DNA of 64,000 bases from NCBI GenBank assembly GCA_036365515.1, contig CM070877.1:16572201-16636200 (forward strand), written 5' to 3'. How positions within the stretch are numbered: the first letter of the stretch is position 1; each line of letters starts with the position of its first letter. This document shows positions 1-13,325 of the stretch, one piece after another. Position numbers and translations under genes: made by a program. Under the pieces are notes generated by a model. That model did no database searches and was not told the origin of the DNA. It was given only the letters and a program-made list of their open reading frames with translations. The stretch comes from Torymus aiolomorphi (Eukaryota; Arthropoda; Insecta; Hymenoptera; Torymidae).

Positions 1-299
1 TTCATACTTATATTTGTTGATTTATTTGTTTATTATGCTTTTAAAAAGTGTTGAAAATTACATATTACATAAAAATATTGCAATTACAAACGTTTTTTAA
101 AAGTTAATATTATATCTATTATAATCCAAATGGCCATATCATATCATCAACTGCACCTCATAATATATTATCACTATAGATTAAAACTACAATAACGTTA
201 GACTTAATTCAATGGCAACGTCAGAGACGGTTAAACATGTATAATTTCCAAAAATATTATAGTTTTATATAAAGTACTGAAACCAATCTTGTATACACA

Positions 300-363
<64 letters not shown>

Positions 364-540
364 TCTCTCTCTCTCTCTGTCTCTGTTTCCCCCACGCGCT
401 TTGCATGCCGAAACAGTAGCAGTCACGGCTATTTTGTGCGTATACACAATCCTCCCTCCTCCTTCACTCGTTACACATAAGTCATCACTAAATAATATAC
501 TACTACCTATATACTCGTATAGTGGTGAATGATAGCTCAC
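1..540. other. AT-rich flank with microsatellite, no gene seen
   Basis: This stretch is AT-rich non-coding sequence, apart from the CT microsatellite annotated separately. I see no splice-bounded open frame in it. It is probably the distal 5' flank of the exon at 1960-2061. Confidence 0.6.
302..389. repeat. (CT)n microsatellite
   Basis: About 88 bases of near-perfect CT dinucleotide repeat with a few C and G interruptions. Arg/Glu-rich or Ser/Leu-rich open frames across it are artefacts of the repeat. Confidence 0.95.
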
Positions 541-1959
541 GGCAGATACCTCGGCCCGCCGTGGGGGCTAATGGCCGTGTGCGCGCGCGCGCGCGAACGC
601 CACCACCGCCGCCGCAGTAAACATTTCGAAGGCAGTGCGCTTAAAGTATCGATACGAGTAAGTTGTGTGCCTTGAAAATTCATTTCGATTGCTGGTCTTG
701 ACGTCCAATTCGAGAGTATATAGGAAGTGAAGAGTTGTTCCGTCACTTTTTCAAGCTATCGTGAGAATAGCGAGCGGAGTTATTTTTGGCGGGAGAATTT
801 TTAAATAGATTGGAGGAAAAAAATTTACAAAAGGGAGTGGAAAATAAATTAAAAAACATTTGTCGAGTGAGTGAGTTAAAGAATACACAGCGAAGCTAGT
901 AGTAATCGTCGGAGAACCGGTTTTGTTGAAGCAAAAGTGAATTTTAAAGGCAATTTGCGCGATACTGTATAGAAGAGGCAGTGACACATTAGTGAAGCAC
1001 GTCGTTAACGTGATTATACGAATTTCAAAAATTTATCTACCGAAATCTCTAGACGAACTGGGCAAACCAATTATACCAAACGAGAAGTCTATAAAAGAAG
1101 GGCAAAGACACGATCGGCGCGCAAAATGGCGGGAAAATTCAAAAGCTCCTAACAAGCAATGCGTGGTAACCACTGCCAAGCTACATAAACACACACAAAC
1201 ACACACACACACACACAGAGTTAAGACTTGACATCGTGTAGGTGCCACGCTGTGGCGTCGTGGAGGCACTCGTCAGGCCGGAGAGCTGCTGCTGCTGCCG
1301 GCACGAGTGCGCGAGAGATCGCGCGAAGGCCGCACGCGGGCGCCTACTGCTATCTCGCCAACGGACTCCTGGTGGGGGAACACGTCTCTCGAACACGTAC
1401 GCGCGTGTGTGTATAGGCTCGCCGCTCATCGCTCGTATCTCATTCTCTCAATTAAGGAAACAAACGCTCGCCACCCATTGCTATAAAATAACATCCGCGC
1501 GTGTGTGTGTACGTGCGAATTCGAGCGAAAAATTTGAAAATTCGAACATTCCCGCGCGACCGCGTGTGATAACGCTACACCGGGGCCTTTCACCCGAATA
1601 ACCCGTTCTTTTATACTCCTTCCCGTGCGTTTTTTCAATCGCGCGCGTGAGTGCGATCTCGAAAGTTTCCAACTGCGCGCTACAAGACACGTCCACAGGC
1701 GCTCTCTCATATACTTACTCGCAGTCGCGAAGCGAGAGAAGAAGACGCTCGAGAGAGAAGATAATCGGGCCCCCGCTTCAGTATCGCTGCGAAGCACAGC
1801 CCGAGTACAAGTCATCAGTGCGGCCGCCGCCGCCATCAGTCAACAACACCGTCAGGTTTAGCGAACGTGTTAAGAGCTATCAGCAGGAAAGTGCCAATAT
1901 CAGTGCTCCGTGTGATTGTGTGGTGAGCTTCCAGGGTGAAGTTTCGTAACAAGAAAGAA
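541..1959 (+). promoter_or_regulatory. GC/CpG-rich promoter and 5' leader of the exon at 1960
   Basis: GC content rises sharply over this stretch, with many CG dinucleotides and alternating GC runs near 580. It contains many stops in all frames and leads directly into the ATG at 1960. This is the usual look of an insect promoter plus long 5' UTR. The transcription start cannot be fixed from sequence alone. A short CA repeat lies at 1187-1216. Evidence is composition and position only. Confidence 0.5.
1187..1216. repeat. (CA)n microsatellite
   Basis: Short CA dinucleotide run inside the leader region. Confidence 0.9.
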
Positions 1960-2061
1960 ATGGCAGCCATGGAGGTCGAGGATCTGCCCAGAATGCGGCC
2001 ACTGTCGCCGGACAGCAGCTCGATTGTACCCGATCCCAAACGCCTCAAGGTCAGCAAAGAG
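1960..2061 (+). CDS. First coding exon of a nuclear-type protein; possible alternative start exon of cnc
   Basis: The ATG at 1960 opens 34 codons and runs straight into a consensus splice donor (GTGAGT at 2062) after a Glu codon, so the intron is phase 0. The peptide is acidic at first (MEVEDLP), then Ser/Pro-rich (RPLSPDSSS), then carries a basic cluster, DPKRLKVSKE, that resembles a monopartite nuclear localisation signal. It has no hydrophobic segment. I do not recognise the peptide as a named family. It lies on the same strand as the CncC exon 29.5 kb downstream, and both exons end in phase 0 with Glu. It could therefore splice to the same downstream cnc exon and give a soluble isoform. 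Alternatively it is the first exon of another gene whose other exons I cannot see. The exon itself is well supported; the link to cnc is inference. Confidence 0.6.
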
Positions 2062-2525
2062 GTGAGTCACATTTAGCGCGCGCACAGCTGATCCATGCGA
2101 TGACAAGCGTACTTATAAACAAAAGGCAACGCCGCGTGGCCACGTAATGTAGCGGCCCTGGCGCGCGCACATCCCCGCGAGCAGACGCTTTTCGTAGCAG
2201 CCGATTCATTAGTGCTCAGCTCCGTTTGAATTTTGGAACTCAGCGGCAGCTGCAGTCGTTCTTGTCGCCTCCTACACCGACTGCAGTGTTTACAATTTTA
2301 TTGAGCGCGTTAGGAGACAACAGATTCCGTGTGCAATTGTTTTATGGAGTGGAAAAGAGTGAGGTTTTTTTACTGTGTGTTAGTGTGTCAATATGATAGG
2401 TTAATAATAAAGGCCATTACAGTCTCAGTGCGATAATAGTTTTATACCACTCTAACCTCAAAATCACAACTTTGATATGATTTTTCGGCGCTCGTGGTAT
2501 AAAATACCGTTCGAAACTAGTACGT

Positions 2526-2605
2526 AAGTCGATTATTTAGGTGGTGTGGCTTTTTCGCACTCGCTTCGCTCGTGCAAAAAGTCACACCAGCTAAATAATC
2601 GACTT
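2526..2605. repeat. Short near-perfect palindrome
   Basis: Arms of about 30 bases (left begins AAGTCGATTATTTAGGTGG; right ends CTAAATAATCGACTT) surround a core with the GCTTCGC mini-hairpin motif. It is probably a tiny foldback element or the remnant of one. Confidence 0.8.
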
Positions 2606-3186
2606 CCCCAGCCGTGTCGAAATGTACTATATTGCTGGTTAAGAATAATATACGCGTTTGTTTGGAATGATCGGTGAGCACGCAGTTGTTGAGCTATCTT
2701 CGTTCCGTTCCCGCTGCTTTCGATTTGAAAATTGAGCACTAACGACGGTTCAACGAACGGACTCGTGTCGACGCGTGTGAAATCGTTTAGCTAAAAATCG
2801 TATGGTTGGGAGATAAATTTCTCTTGGGCATGTAGTAGAGTTTTTACTAATCTCGGAAGATAACTCGAGAGCTATAACTTGGTAGCAGCGACGGGACGAA
2901 AACAGCGGCAATGAGGAAATAATATAATAATTACGAAGCATATTATTTTTGGAAGCGGTCCCGTAAGAGATCCTTTACGTAATTTACGGAAGTTATAGGA
3001 TCGGTTACGGAATCTGTTGTAAATGAGGCTTTGGTATCGTTTGAGGTAACTCAGGTTACGATTGAAAATCAATGTGGATGAGCATATTGGAGCAGATTTT
3101 AACAGCTGCAGACATAACCTCAAAATTCGAGTGACTTCAATATTTAACGTGAATGGTATAGGCAAGCGGTGTAAATGTATTGTATC

Positions 3187-3620
3187 GCCGACTGGGAGAG
3201 AGAAAGTCCTATCTCGACTTTGCGTGGAAAAAGGTCCTATTTCGGCTTCGCACGTAAGAAATTCCTATCTCGGGCAGTCCGCGTTTTTACTGACTTTTAA
3301 GTTAAGAACCGCTGTAGAGTTTTAAATAATCGGTCTCCGTTTCATGCTGGACTGGTTATTCTAGCGAAATTATTTATTTATCTTGCCATTATACATCAAT
3401 ATATACTTTTATTGAAGTATTCGATTTAAAGACAAAATTTAATGTTGTTAGTGTCCGAGATAGGACTTTCTTACTCGCGAAGCCGAAATAGGACTTTTTT
3501 CCACGCGAGATAGAACTTTCTTACGCGCGAAGCTGAGATAAGACTATTTTCCACGTGAAGTCGAGATAGGACCTTTTTCCACCGAAGCTGAGATATGACT
3601 TTTTCTCTTCCAGCCGACGG
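3187..3620. mobile_element. Foldback element with tandem-repeat arms
   Basis: The ends are inverted copies (CCGACTGGGAGAGAGAAAG on the left; CTTCCAGCCGACGG on the right). The left arm (about 3205-3280) and right arm (about 3450-3605) are built from roughly 28-bp units alternating CCTATCTCGACTT and CCTATTTCGGCTTCGC, in opposite orientation. Inverted arms made of short tandem repeats are the layout of Foldback-type elements. No coding sequence is present. Confidence 0.7.
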
Positions 3621-6340
3621 TATATACATATCGACAAGCCGCCTAATGATTGTTAATAAAAAAAATTGAAATTAAGGTTGTCGCCTATGAAAAGTCATAA
3701 TAGTTTTTTTATTTGTATCCTCCTTATATAAATGACATTTTCAAGAAACACGGATATTTATATCCGAGAAAACCATGCGTAACAAGCTATAATTGTTTAT
3801 TCTTATCTATTTTAATTAAAAAAAAAACATTATTATCGAACAAAATACTTTTTCATAGTCCTACTTAATGTAATTATAGCCATTCCAAAATCCGACTTGC
3901 CGCTTTGTAGGCATATATCTGCGCTCGTACTACACGTGGTTATTTGCTTCGAAAACCTGTTTAATTCTTATAAGCTTTCGATAATAAAAGATTGCCACTT
4001 ACGTAGCTATATAGCTATCCGTTAATAGTTCTCGAGATGAGATCATAACAATAATAATGAGGGAACATTTTGACTTTGCACTGGTAAGTTAAAATGATTT
4101 TCTGGGAATTCCTACGATAAAACATATACAATTTCAACCTTTTATGGTTTATGCAAATTCGCACAGTTATAAAAGTGTTTCGAGGCAATACTGAATTTTA
4201 CTTCCTTTTTGTATAAACTTTTTTCCTGTATTGATTTATGTGTACATGAAATTTTACAATGATAAATTAAATGTTACACTTTTTATATTTCTTCTTTGAA
4301 TTTTTAGAAATTAATAAAACTGTAATTTATCAATAGTTGTATTTTCACTGATTAGGTTAATTTTTAGTTAGTTTAACTACTCCGACATACGAGTAAATAA
4401 ACGCAATTATACGTGAATGCAAATAATTATTACGTTCTTTACGTAACTTTCAAACTTTTCTGGAAATCAGCTTCCCGATATAGTCTATTTTTCTGCTATT
4501 GGCGACAAAACGTACGTATATAGTGCATATGGTATATATATACAGTTTTCATTTTTGATCAAAGATAACGACGTGAATCGCAACAATTTCTCAACAAACA
4601 ATTAGCTATAATCGTACTAGCTGGAAAATATTCTCACAATGCAATTTTTTTCCGTAAAAATAAAATAAGCGATTATGAAACGAAAACAGGAAGAAAACCG
4701 TCAGATTTTGAAATTATCATATATTTTTGCAACGAATATATCGGCTGATATTGCATTTCGTATAAATCGTGTTATCAATTTGCACACGTGTAAGCAAGAG
4801 GAACAAACATTCTCAATAAAAGTCTGACGCAACTAACTACCAATGGCAATGCCCACTGTATTCTTTTGTAATTATTCTATAATTAAGTGTATACTGCACT
4901 TTAGTTAGATATAACCAATCAAACTGTGCATAAAAATGTAAATTATTTTATTCTAATGTTTTTCATACTATTTCCATTGAATCATCATCCATACTTAATT
5001 GAAATAAATGACAATTATATAGGCGTTGTAAATGATTACAAAATGTTAAGACTTTTTTCTTGTACATCGATAAAGATTATTACAAAACGTATACACGTTT
5101 AGCTCGATAATTCTGATGCATTACCGACAAAAACATGTCTGTACCTACGGATTACACGTACGTAAGTTAGAAAAAGACGATTAAATGTCAAATCGAGCGC
5201 AGCACGTGTGTGCGTGTGAATACTCAACGAGCTTCTGTACCGATGCATACAAGTTTCCTTAAGTTTTTTTTATGAATGCGTAAAAAACAATGGTTATGCT
5301 ACAAGTGTTTCTATCGTGTTCGATTGGATTTATTCTAGTGAGTTAATGGGATGTAAAGGTTGATAATGTAAAATAAAGTATTGGTGATTTGTACCCAAAA
5401 ATATTTATGAATATATTTCGATTCACAAACATATATATATATATATATTCAATTGTTTTTTCTTTTTATAGTTGTAAAAAAATTTTTTCTTTTTTGTTTC
5501 TTTTTATAGTTATAAATAAATTCTAGGATCAACTATTTTTAATTGCAACTTTATAGCAAATCAAAATTACTTTTATATTTAAGTATCAGGGATACCAATG
5601 TCGATAAAATGCAATTAAGTTTATATTTAGCTGTCACAAAGATAAAAAGTTCATGAATAAAACAGAAATTTTTTTCATAATATGTTTACTTTTCCAAACA
5701 ATGTGTACGCGCCAATTTCAAATAGATTTTTACGCATAATACATTGCTCTGCTCTTAACTTGTTCTGAGAAACACCTTTATGAACGCTTAAAAAATATAA
5801 AAACCTCGTTGTCTTTTCCAGTGCACTCTAAATATTTTTAATTTTTATTGATTTAGCAATATGAATTCGGTGTAGTTTATAAATTAGGCTATTCTGTAAA
5901 TTTAAAATAAAGATTATGCACACTCTGGAGTTAACAACTTCATAGACTTCATCGTTAGCATTTAGGTAAGAGTTTCAAATATGATGGAATATAATAACCT
6001 GTAGTGAAAGTTAAATTCTTATGCTATGATGGATTCTTTTATTTTTGAGTGGTGATGTGATAAATGATAGTTCTAAAATTTTTGTGGGATAATGCAACTT
6101 GCACTGATTTTCTAAAAAATGTAGAAAAAAATTATTATAATAATGTTATTATAATAAAATAGTATGAACATGCAACACATGAAACTTTTATAGGATTTTC
6201 AGAAGAATTTTAATAATTATATTTTATTAACGAAATAATAACTTTTCTTATCACTTTAATGATATGGATTTAAAAAATTCTTTTACCATTTAAAAATAGT
6301 AGAATAATCGTGATAACATTCAATGATAAAACCATTAAGG
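3621..6340. other. AT-rich sequence, nothing recognised
   Basis: No open frame with splice context, no RNA gene and no clear repeat was seen here. Confidence 0.5.
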
Positions 6341-6463
6341 TGATTTTCTCATTCAATTTGTAATTTTAAGAAAAAAACTCTGATACGTTGTAGTTCTTTA
6401 TTAAACTTAAAACGTGTCAGAGAGTTTTTTTCAAAAAGTTTAAAATTGAAGGAGAAAAATGGG
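6341..6463. repeat. Hairpin of about 48-bp arms (MITE remnant or small-RNA-like)
   Basis: The left arm (TTTTCTCATTCAATTTGTAA...) pairs with the right arm ending near 6463. The stem includes AAAAAAACTCTGATACGTT opposite AACGTGTCAGAGAGTTTTTT, around a loop of about 20 bases. The size is compatible with a microRNA-like precursor, but a decayed MITE is more likely. Confidence 0.6.
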
Positions 6464-7433
6464 AACCCAGAATTGACTAATAGTGTGGGCAATATATGTT
6501 CGAACTCAAATTATTTCCGCGAACGCCTCGTAGTTTCTAGTTTCGTATAATTGACCGGAATTTACGTAGTTTTAACCAAATTTTCCATGCTACTCCTGCA
6601 ATTGTCTTACAAAAATAGATTAGAATCAAACTCGAATAAAAGCCATCAAAGCTTCAAAAACTTATTGTAAAAGCCTGATAGTGTTATTTTGATGAACATG
6701 TCAATTGTTATTGTGCGAATCACTAATCATTTGATATTAACCTGTCCAGTTTACCACTTCGTAGAAATTCTATACATAGCTTTGTTTTCTACTGATATCT
6801 AGCGTTTTCATAAAAAAAAAATTTCAGCTTCGAGAAAAAGATTAGAAATATTAGAATTTCTACACCAGAGGATATTTCAGCGATGTATTCCACTTTTAAC
6901 GATACTTTAATTATAGGATTCTGACTAGTGGTTAACATTTTATAGGAGCTCAAAAATTAAATTTCAAAGCAGTAGCTAATAACTCAGGAATGCTCTAAAT
7001 CTAGCAAATTAATTTAGTGCCACATTCTGGCCACGAGACAGCGATTAAAATACATTAACCATAAAAATGTTATTACCGCAGAATTTTAATTTTTGCTCAT
7101 CAATTTTTTCAACGACAGTTTATAAAATCCTCTTTTATCATTTCCAAAGAACCGTCTGTAAATCTTCTAGATATCGATGCGACTATTGCATCAGTTTTTG
7201 CTTGCATGGGCCAAAGCGTTTTCTCCCCCACACCTCTCACCTATTCCATCCCAAAAGTACATCCTAAAGTGTCAGACTACGTCACCCGTAGAACTTACCG
7301 TCACTTTCGTCTGCTGTAATATAGCGACAGGTAAAAGTCCGGCACCCCCACCTTTGCCTCCCCCCCTTCCACTACTGCTCACTGCACATGTGTAGTACAG
7401 AGCGACGCGTGTATCATATGATAGCGAGAGATA

Positions 7434-7602
7434 GGGCTATGTCACAGAAAAAGGAACAGACACAGGTATAGGATTTAATATGGGTTATACTATGTCTATA
7501 TATACGAGAAAATCTTGTTCCCTATACCTATTTCTTGTATATATAATATAGTAATCCATGTTAAATCCTATATCTGTGTGCTGTTCATTTTTCTGTCATA
7601 GC
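7434..7602. repeat. Imperfect inverted repeat (MITE-like)
   Basis: The left arm GGCTATGTCACAGAAAAAGG and following sequence pair with the right arm ending TTTTTCTGTCATAGCC. Both arms contain the same GTATAGGATTTAA block in opposite orientation. The core is AT-rich and no coding sequence is present. Confidence 0.7.
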
Positions 7603-9028
7603 CGATAGTATACTGCAGCAGACCTGATTTCGCGTAGTCATGCTCGCCTGGTGACGCAGTCCGGGACTTTTGCTGGAGTATCGCGGTTTCGTCCTCTTTT
7701 TCTCTCCAGACTTGCAGAGTTGATTGGGACACACGCGAATTATTACGAGCGCCGCACGCAATCGACGAATTTTTCTCGACAGTGCTCTTCGTGCTGCTTT
7801 GATAGTGCAGTCGGGATTTTTTTTAAAGTTAATGTTGTCGTCGGTTTATAGAATCGGCTCACAGTTGCCTTTACACGTGCCTATGACAGTTATTAATAGG
7901 TTTGTCCATTCTCGATTTATCATTCTAAATTTGTGAAGTGAGAATAATTAGCATGGAGTTAACCTTTTTTGCATGAAAAAATCATTTTTGGTTAATAGAC
8001 CTTTTTATATGCTTTGTTACGTTAGCTAGTGATTTTTGCAAAAGTAGTAGTCGTAAGCAGATGTGTCATCCTGAATGGAAATTAGCAGAAATTTAACACC
8101 TTTTCTAATGGTTTTTATTCAAATGTCGTTAGCAAAAGGATTTATTATTTTCTGTGAAAACAGTATCCAATATTTTCGCACACTTGAATTGTTTACAGTA
8201 TCGAACCTAATCAGTACCCATCAAAACTTATCAATGGCCAAAACCAACTAACCATTAAGTTTAAAAACACAATTCAAGAACCGGTCAAACGACTTCACAA
8301 ACTACTACAAAAAATCGTAAAAAAATATCAAACCCGAAACTGCGCCATCTCGCACATCCTGATGAGGCCAGAGCGCGTGCGTAATGAGTTCGAACGACGG
8401 CCTTGAACTAGAACTCCGGCACGGGCCTTTCACGCGTGGCATTTTGGACATTATTATCAGTTTCAATTCTAGACATCAACATAGCTTAAAAACCTTCTGT
8501 CATATTTCCCGCATAGTCTGGCCTCGGTACGAGGCGCTGTAATTGACTCGAATCAAGGCTCCAATCGTAAACATGCGAGGCTGGATGTTTAATTGCAAAA
8601 GCTTGAGTTTTTGTAAAATAAAATGGTTTTTCTATATGTGACGAACGAGAGTCAGGGTGAATGTTTAATAAATAGTTTGGTTAATATTTTTGCAGCTGGT
8701 CTTTGTTACTGTGGCTCGCGTCTTTTAAATTTCTAATGGTTCAGTGGCGTTTAACTATATGTTAGAAGTGACGAATGAATCTTTCATTAATAATATCTAG
8801 ATCATACCATATGGTAACGACTCTTTTAGTTATAGCAATAATCTTTTAAACAAACGTTTTCTAGGCTGTGCAAACAGACTATAAAAAGATGAATCCCATT
8901 TCATTGCTTTCAGTTCTACTGACAACAGATTTAACCCCTTCCTACGCTTTTCCTCACAAATGCTCTACATTTTTCCTCACTAAGCTCGAAAATGACCAAG
9001 TGATACGTCCATTGACACGTACTAGAAC

Positions 9029-9212
9029 CTGGTGTACACCCGAGGGAAGTTAATTCTTTCCTAACGTGCCGGGTAAATTTCAAAATCCTGCACTCCCATT
9101 GGACAATTCAAGTGTAAACATTAACCCTCAATTGGAATCATCCAATGAAATTGCAGAATTTTAAAATTGACTAGGCACGTTCGGAAAGAATCAACTTCCC
9201 TCGAGTGTACAT
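9029..9212. mobile_element. MITE with ~85-bp inverted arms
   Basis: Left end GTGTACACCCGAGGGAAGTT and right end AACTTCCCTCGAGTGTACA are inverted copies. Similarity continues inward through TTCTTTCCTAACGTGCC and its partner for about 85 bases per arm. The element is small and non-coding. The target-site duplication is not clear. Confidence 0.75.
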
Positions 9213-12200
9213 CTGTTTATCCAGCGGTTATTGTTTCATCCTTGACTGCACTTTTTTACAATAGGTGGGATCTTGGATTTAATGTTTTTCTTCCTAGTGC
9301 GATAATAACAGAACTTTATTACAAAATCGTCAGAATCAAAATGTGTTATTTTTGAAAGTTGTATGCATATGAGGAAATCTCTGGTACTTAATTTTTATTT
9401 TTCTTTTAAATTTACTGAGAATGACTTATAATACGAGACTTGTGTTCGACTAAACATTTGAGACACTTAATCATGTATTTTTTTAGATTTGAAGATTATT
9501 CTTATCATCATGGAAACTCTTTTAAAAATCGGCGCCTCTAACATATATTGTGATGGAGAAACAAATACTTGAGTTAAGAACTCCTAACCGCTTTTTAACT
9601 TATTTTTGTCGACGAAGTTAACATATCAATAATTATAATTACCGATAATTAGAAAAATGGTAATCAATTAAAATTAATTTAATTATTACAAATTTGAAAG
9701 TCCATGGTACCTTATTCAAAAAAAAAAATTCAAGAATAATTTGTAATTAAATATTAGGGGTTGTAATTAAAAAGCCTCACTAGTAATTTAATGACATTAA
9801 AAAATGCTAAGAAAAAGTACGAATTAAATCGACTACATAAATCATCTATAAACCGAAAATTTGTTTACAACTACTAACTACTAGTAGTTATATAGTACTA
9901 CTAAATGAGGACTTTTAACGTCTACTATCAGTTTACGGATTTTTGGAAAAAATACTATTGAATCATGGCATATCAGAAATAGTTAATAACAATGACTTGA
10001 CGCTAATTGAAATTAAGTATGAAGCGAACATTATCAGAGGATCATGATACTTAAACAGCTGTTACAATATTTATTTTTGAATTATTTCTATTTTGAAATT
10101 AGGTGTAGACGAACGAAAATATAACAGTTTGTACGCTCGGTTTCTTAAAAGACGAAAACAATGATACGGTTTTAGAAAAATATTAGATAAAACTACGACG
10201 GTGTCTTTACCTTATCATATTTTAAATCAACTGAGAAGTAAAATCCTCTCAACTATAATATAATTCTGAAAATGGCTCTTCACAAAACTCCATCAACCAT
10301 AAATTACATTGCACAAAAACATCTATTTGTAGAAATGATTCATTGAAGCTGCACCGCTTGAATTTCACCGATATACTCAAACAACTCTCCCATTGCGTCA
10401 CTTCATGCAACCAGTGACCCATACGAGTCCCTATATAATATTAACAAAAAAAAAATACTGCACAAATTACATAACTTCCGCAATAATCATTACCTCATTA
10501 TCAACATCGCGCGAGTCGCGGAATTTTCCAATTGCGCACACGTGCGACGCGATAACGGCACGGAAATGAAGCAGCAGAAAACTACGTTGCCGAGCTACGT
10601 TGATAAGTCAGGTATCGCGAAGTAAAAGTTGGCAGGGGCGACGACAGCCGTCGCTGCGATATGCGTTTGACGCAACTTGAGTCAGTATAAATTGCGAGTG
10701 CTTATTGCGCTTCTTTGTTGCGGCTTTAACCCTTTATCGTCTGGCTTAACTTTTTTTTATGTTTTCGCTCTGCGGAGACTTTTACGACGCGGAAAATTTA
10801 CTTTGTCGGCGCTGAGCGATTATTTATGCGGGACCATCGTTGCTGTTAATGATGCTTTTGGCGTTCAGTGATTTTATATAAACTTCTGAAGACGAAGTTA
10901 TTTACCAAGAAGTTTTTAAAGTAATTTTTTTATAGTAGAAATACGTCATGAGAAGAAACGAAAAACAATTGAAATACGCGTAATCTGTTGGTGAAAAGTT
11001 TTAATCTTATGGCCTTTGATTATTTTTCAATTAGAACTTAATGATACCATGAATTTCTTAATAGTCCATAACTTCTGAACAAACTGTAATAATGAGGGTT
11101 CAATTTATGGCTAGCTAATAGTTGATCAAATTACTTTGATAAACATCGTTCAATTTTCATTGTAGCTATAAAAAGGTTTGATAAATAATGAAATTTTAAT
11201 CCAGTCGGATTAAAAAGTGTAAACGAACGAAACGAATATTGAATATACTGGAAACACACTTCATGAGCATTTCCTATCCCTGATTCTTTACATGCACGCG
11301 TAATTTATGTTTATGCATGCAAACGCTTTAAAATATTCACATTTACCTTTGTCCAGTCATTTAAAAGTTCCAGTATCATTTAAAAGTCAATTTCCTGAAC
11401 ACGAAATCAACGCTGTATTATCGATGTGGCAACGGCTTGAAGAAATATTCATGCTAATTAGGTACTGACATTAAATGTTAATGCCTGCGTTTATATTCAA
11501 ACCACCCTTCTTCTAATTTACTTTTATCACCAATTTATTTAATTCACTCCCTTATACTCCCACACTAAGGCTACATAGTATAGTGTACTATACTCGCTAT
11601 AATTAGGGCCAAAATTATCATTACGCGACAAATGCATAGTGCAACGCGGCAAAGACACGTGCATATATATCCGTCCGCTAATTCAATGCAAATATCGGGA
11701 TAATAAAATTTCGCGTCATTAGCGAAATAACAAAAAAGAAAGTCGGTGCCTGCAGTGCCGCGGTGGTGGCAATCGATGGTCGCGCGTTGTTTATCGAAAT
11801 AGGTCAGCTGACGACCTCTAGGGAAACGCGAAAAGCCGGCGAAAGATATAATGCGCACGTTCAAAAGTGTCTTGGAGAATAATTTTCGTGGGAAAATTGT
11901 GTTTTTCATTTGTTCTGCAAAGTAACCGTTTCGTGGAATATTTCATTTTTTGGTTTAAAATTTTCACATCGGATTGAAATCTAAATATGATGTTTGGTTC
12001 TTATTTCTCTATTAGATTGCCGATATAATAAGTGGTAGTAAAATGCTAGAAGATAAGACATCCATTAGGCAAGTGATCTTTCATGTAAACATCTTTTGGT
12101 TTTTTTTTTATATTTGGGAAGAAACTTTTTGTTATTTAAATATGGTTTCATATTTCGATTGGGGACTGAATTTTTACATCAATTATAAAATTGATTAAAT

Positions 12201-13325
12201 AAAACATTCTATTTATTAATTAAATTATTACAAGTCATTTTGGTTTTTGCTTCTTTGGAAAACCCTTTTTTTTAATATTTTTTTTTCATATTTGGATTAT
12301 AGGCTGATTTATGACGTACATGTCATGATTTTTCCATCAATTATAAAACTGATTAAACGAGCAATTATTAAATAGCAATAATAAAGCAATTTTTTTATAG
12401 GTGTATGGATATTAAATGGCTTTTTGGTTTACGAAAAGAAACCTTAATTTTCATGCCTATGGAAAATTAATGCTTTCACTTATATATAACAACGAATTTT
12501 ATGCTTTTCATTTCTGTCAAAAAAGGCACATTTTGACCTTACGTACAGCTCTCACCCTTTTTCCGCCATCAAGGGGTACGCAATTACCCCTAATCACTTA
12601 GACCGCGTTGCATACTCGGACGAGACACAACGCGGAATCCGAGGACGCGCTCGTGCTCGCGGAGAGAAAGCTCGGGCGACGTGTGTGTGTATATACCTAT
12701 ATGCACGCGGTTGTCACTCTTCTTTTGATTGAACGCGCGATGCCGCCTGATTGACTTTCGTTTCCGAGGTGCGAGTCGAAAGTTGGGAGTGATTCCTCGC
12801 TGATATACTTAATCGATGGAAGTGCGTATACGTGTAAGGAGAATTAGGATGGACGACAATGTGATTTACAGAGGGAAGTTGTTTTGGTGATTAGTAACAA
12901 TTTTTTTCAAAGGTTTAGAAAGTTTTTCAGGCATTTGAATCTTGCTTGACCCACATTCGATTATTAAAAATTATTAAAAATGGAGACATTGTGTTGAAAA
13001 ATTGTCAGAAAATTTTATAAAAATTATTAATTAATTTTATATGTCAATTCTATGCAAAATAAGTTTTGAAGTGTTAATCTAATCATTCCTAATATGGGAG
13101 ATTTATAGATAAATGGTGTAGGACCACTTGAAAATTCGATAGAAAATTTTAAATTTAAGATTTGAGTCTCACCTCATAGAGAGAGGACGTGTTTGTGTTT
13201 ACGCGCTCTGTAGACAAATTCCTATCTACAAGTCCAGTGTTGAGTGACTAGATTTTACATCTAAGATTCAAATTGTAAATTATAAATTTAATCGAGGATT
13301 GTTACAACAACACAACGCTACAACA

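Larger units (their letters stand above)
2062..13325. other. Long intron or intergenic stretch, AT-rich, with scattered foldback elements
   Basis: No convincing exon was found here. Apart from the hairpin elements listed separately it is AT-rich unique-looking sequence. GC-richer patches occur near 8340-8420, 10500-10660, 11700-11840 and 12600-12850. Several of these have A+C-rich sequence on the left and G+T-rich sequence on the right (see findings). Short coding exons below about 100 bases could be missed. Confidence 0.5.

Noticed and set aside
11571..11909. 112-residue open frame on the minus strand
   Set aside because: Mixed composition with no recognised motif and no splice or promoter context. 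It falls in a GC-richer patch where open frames arise by chance.
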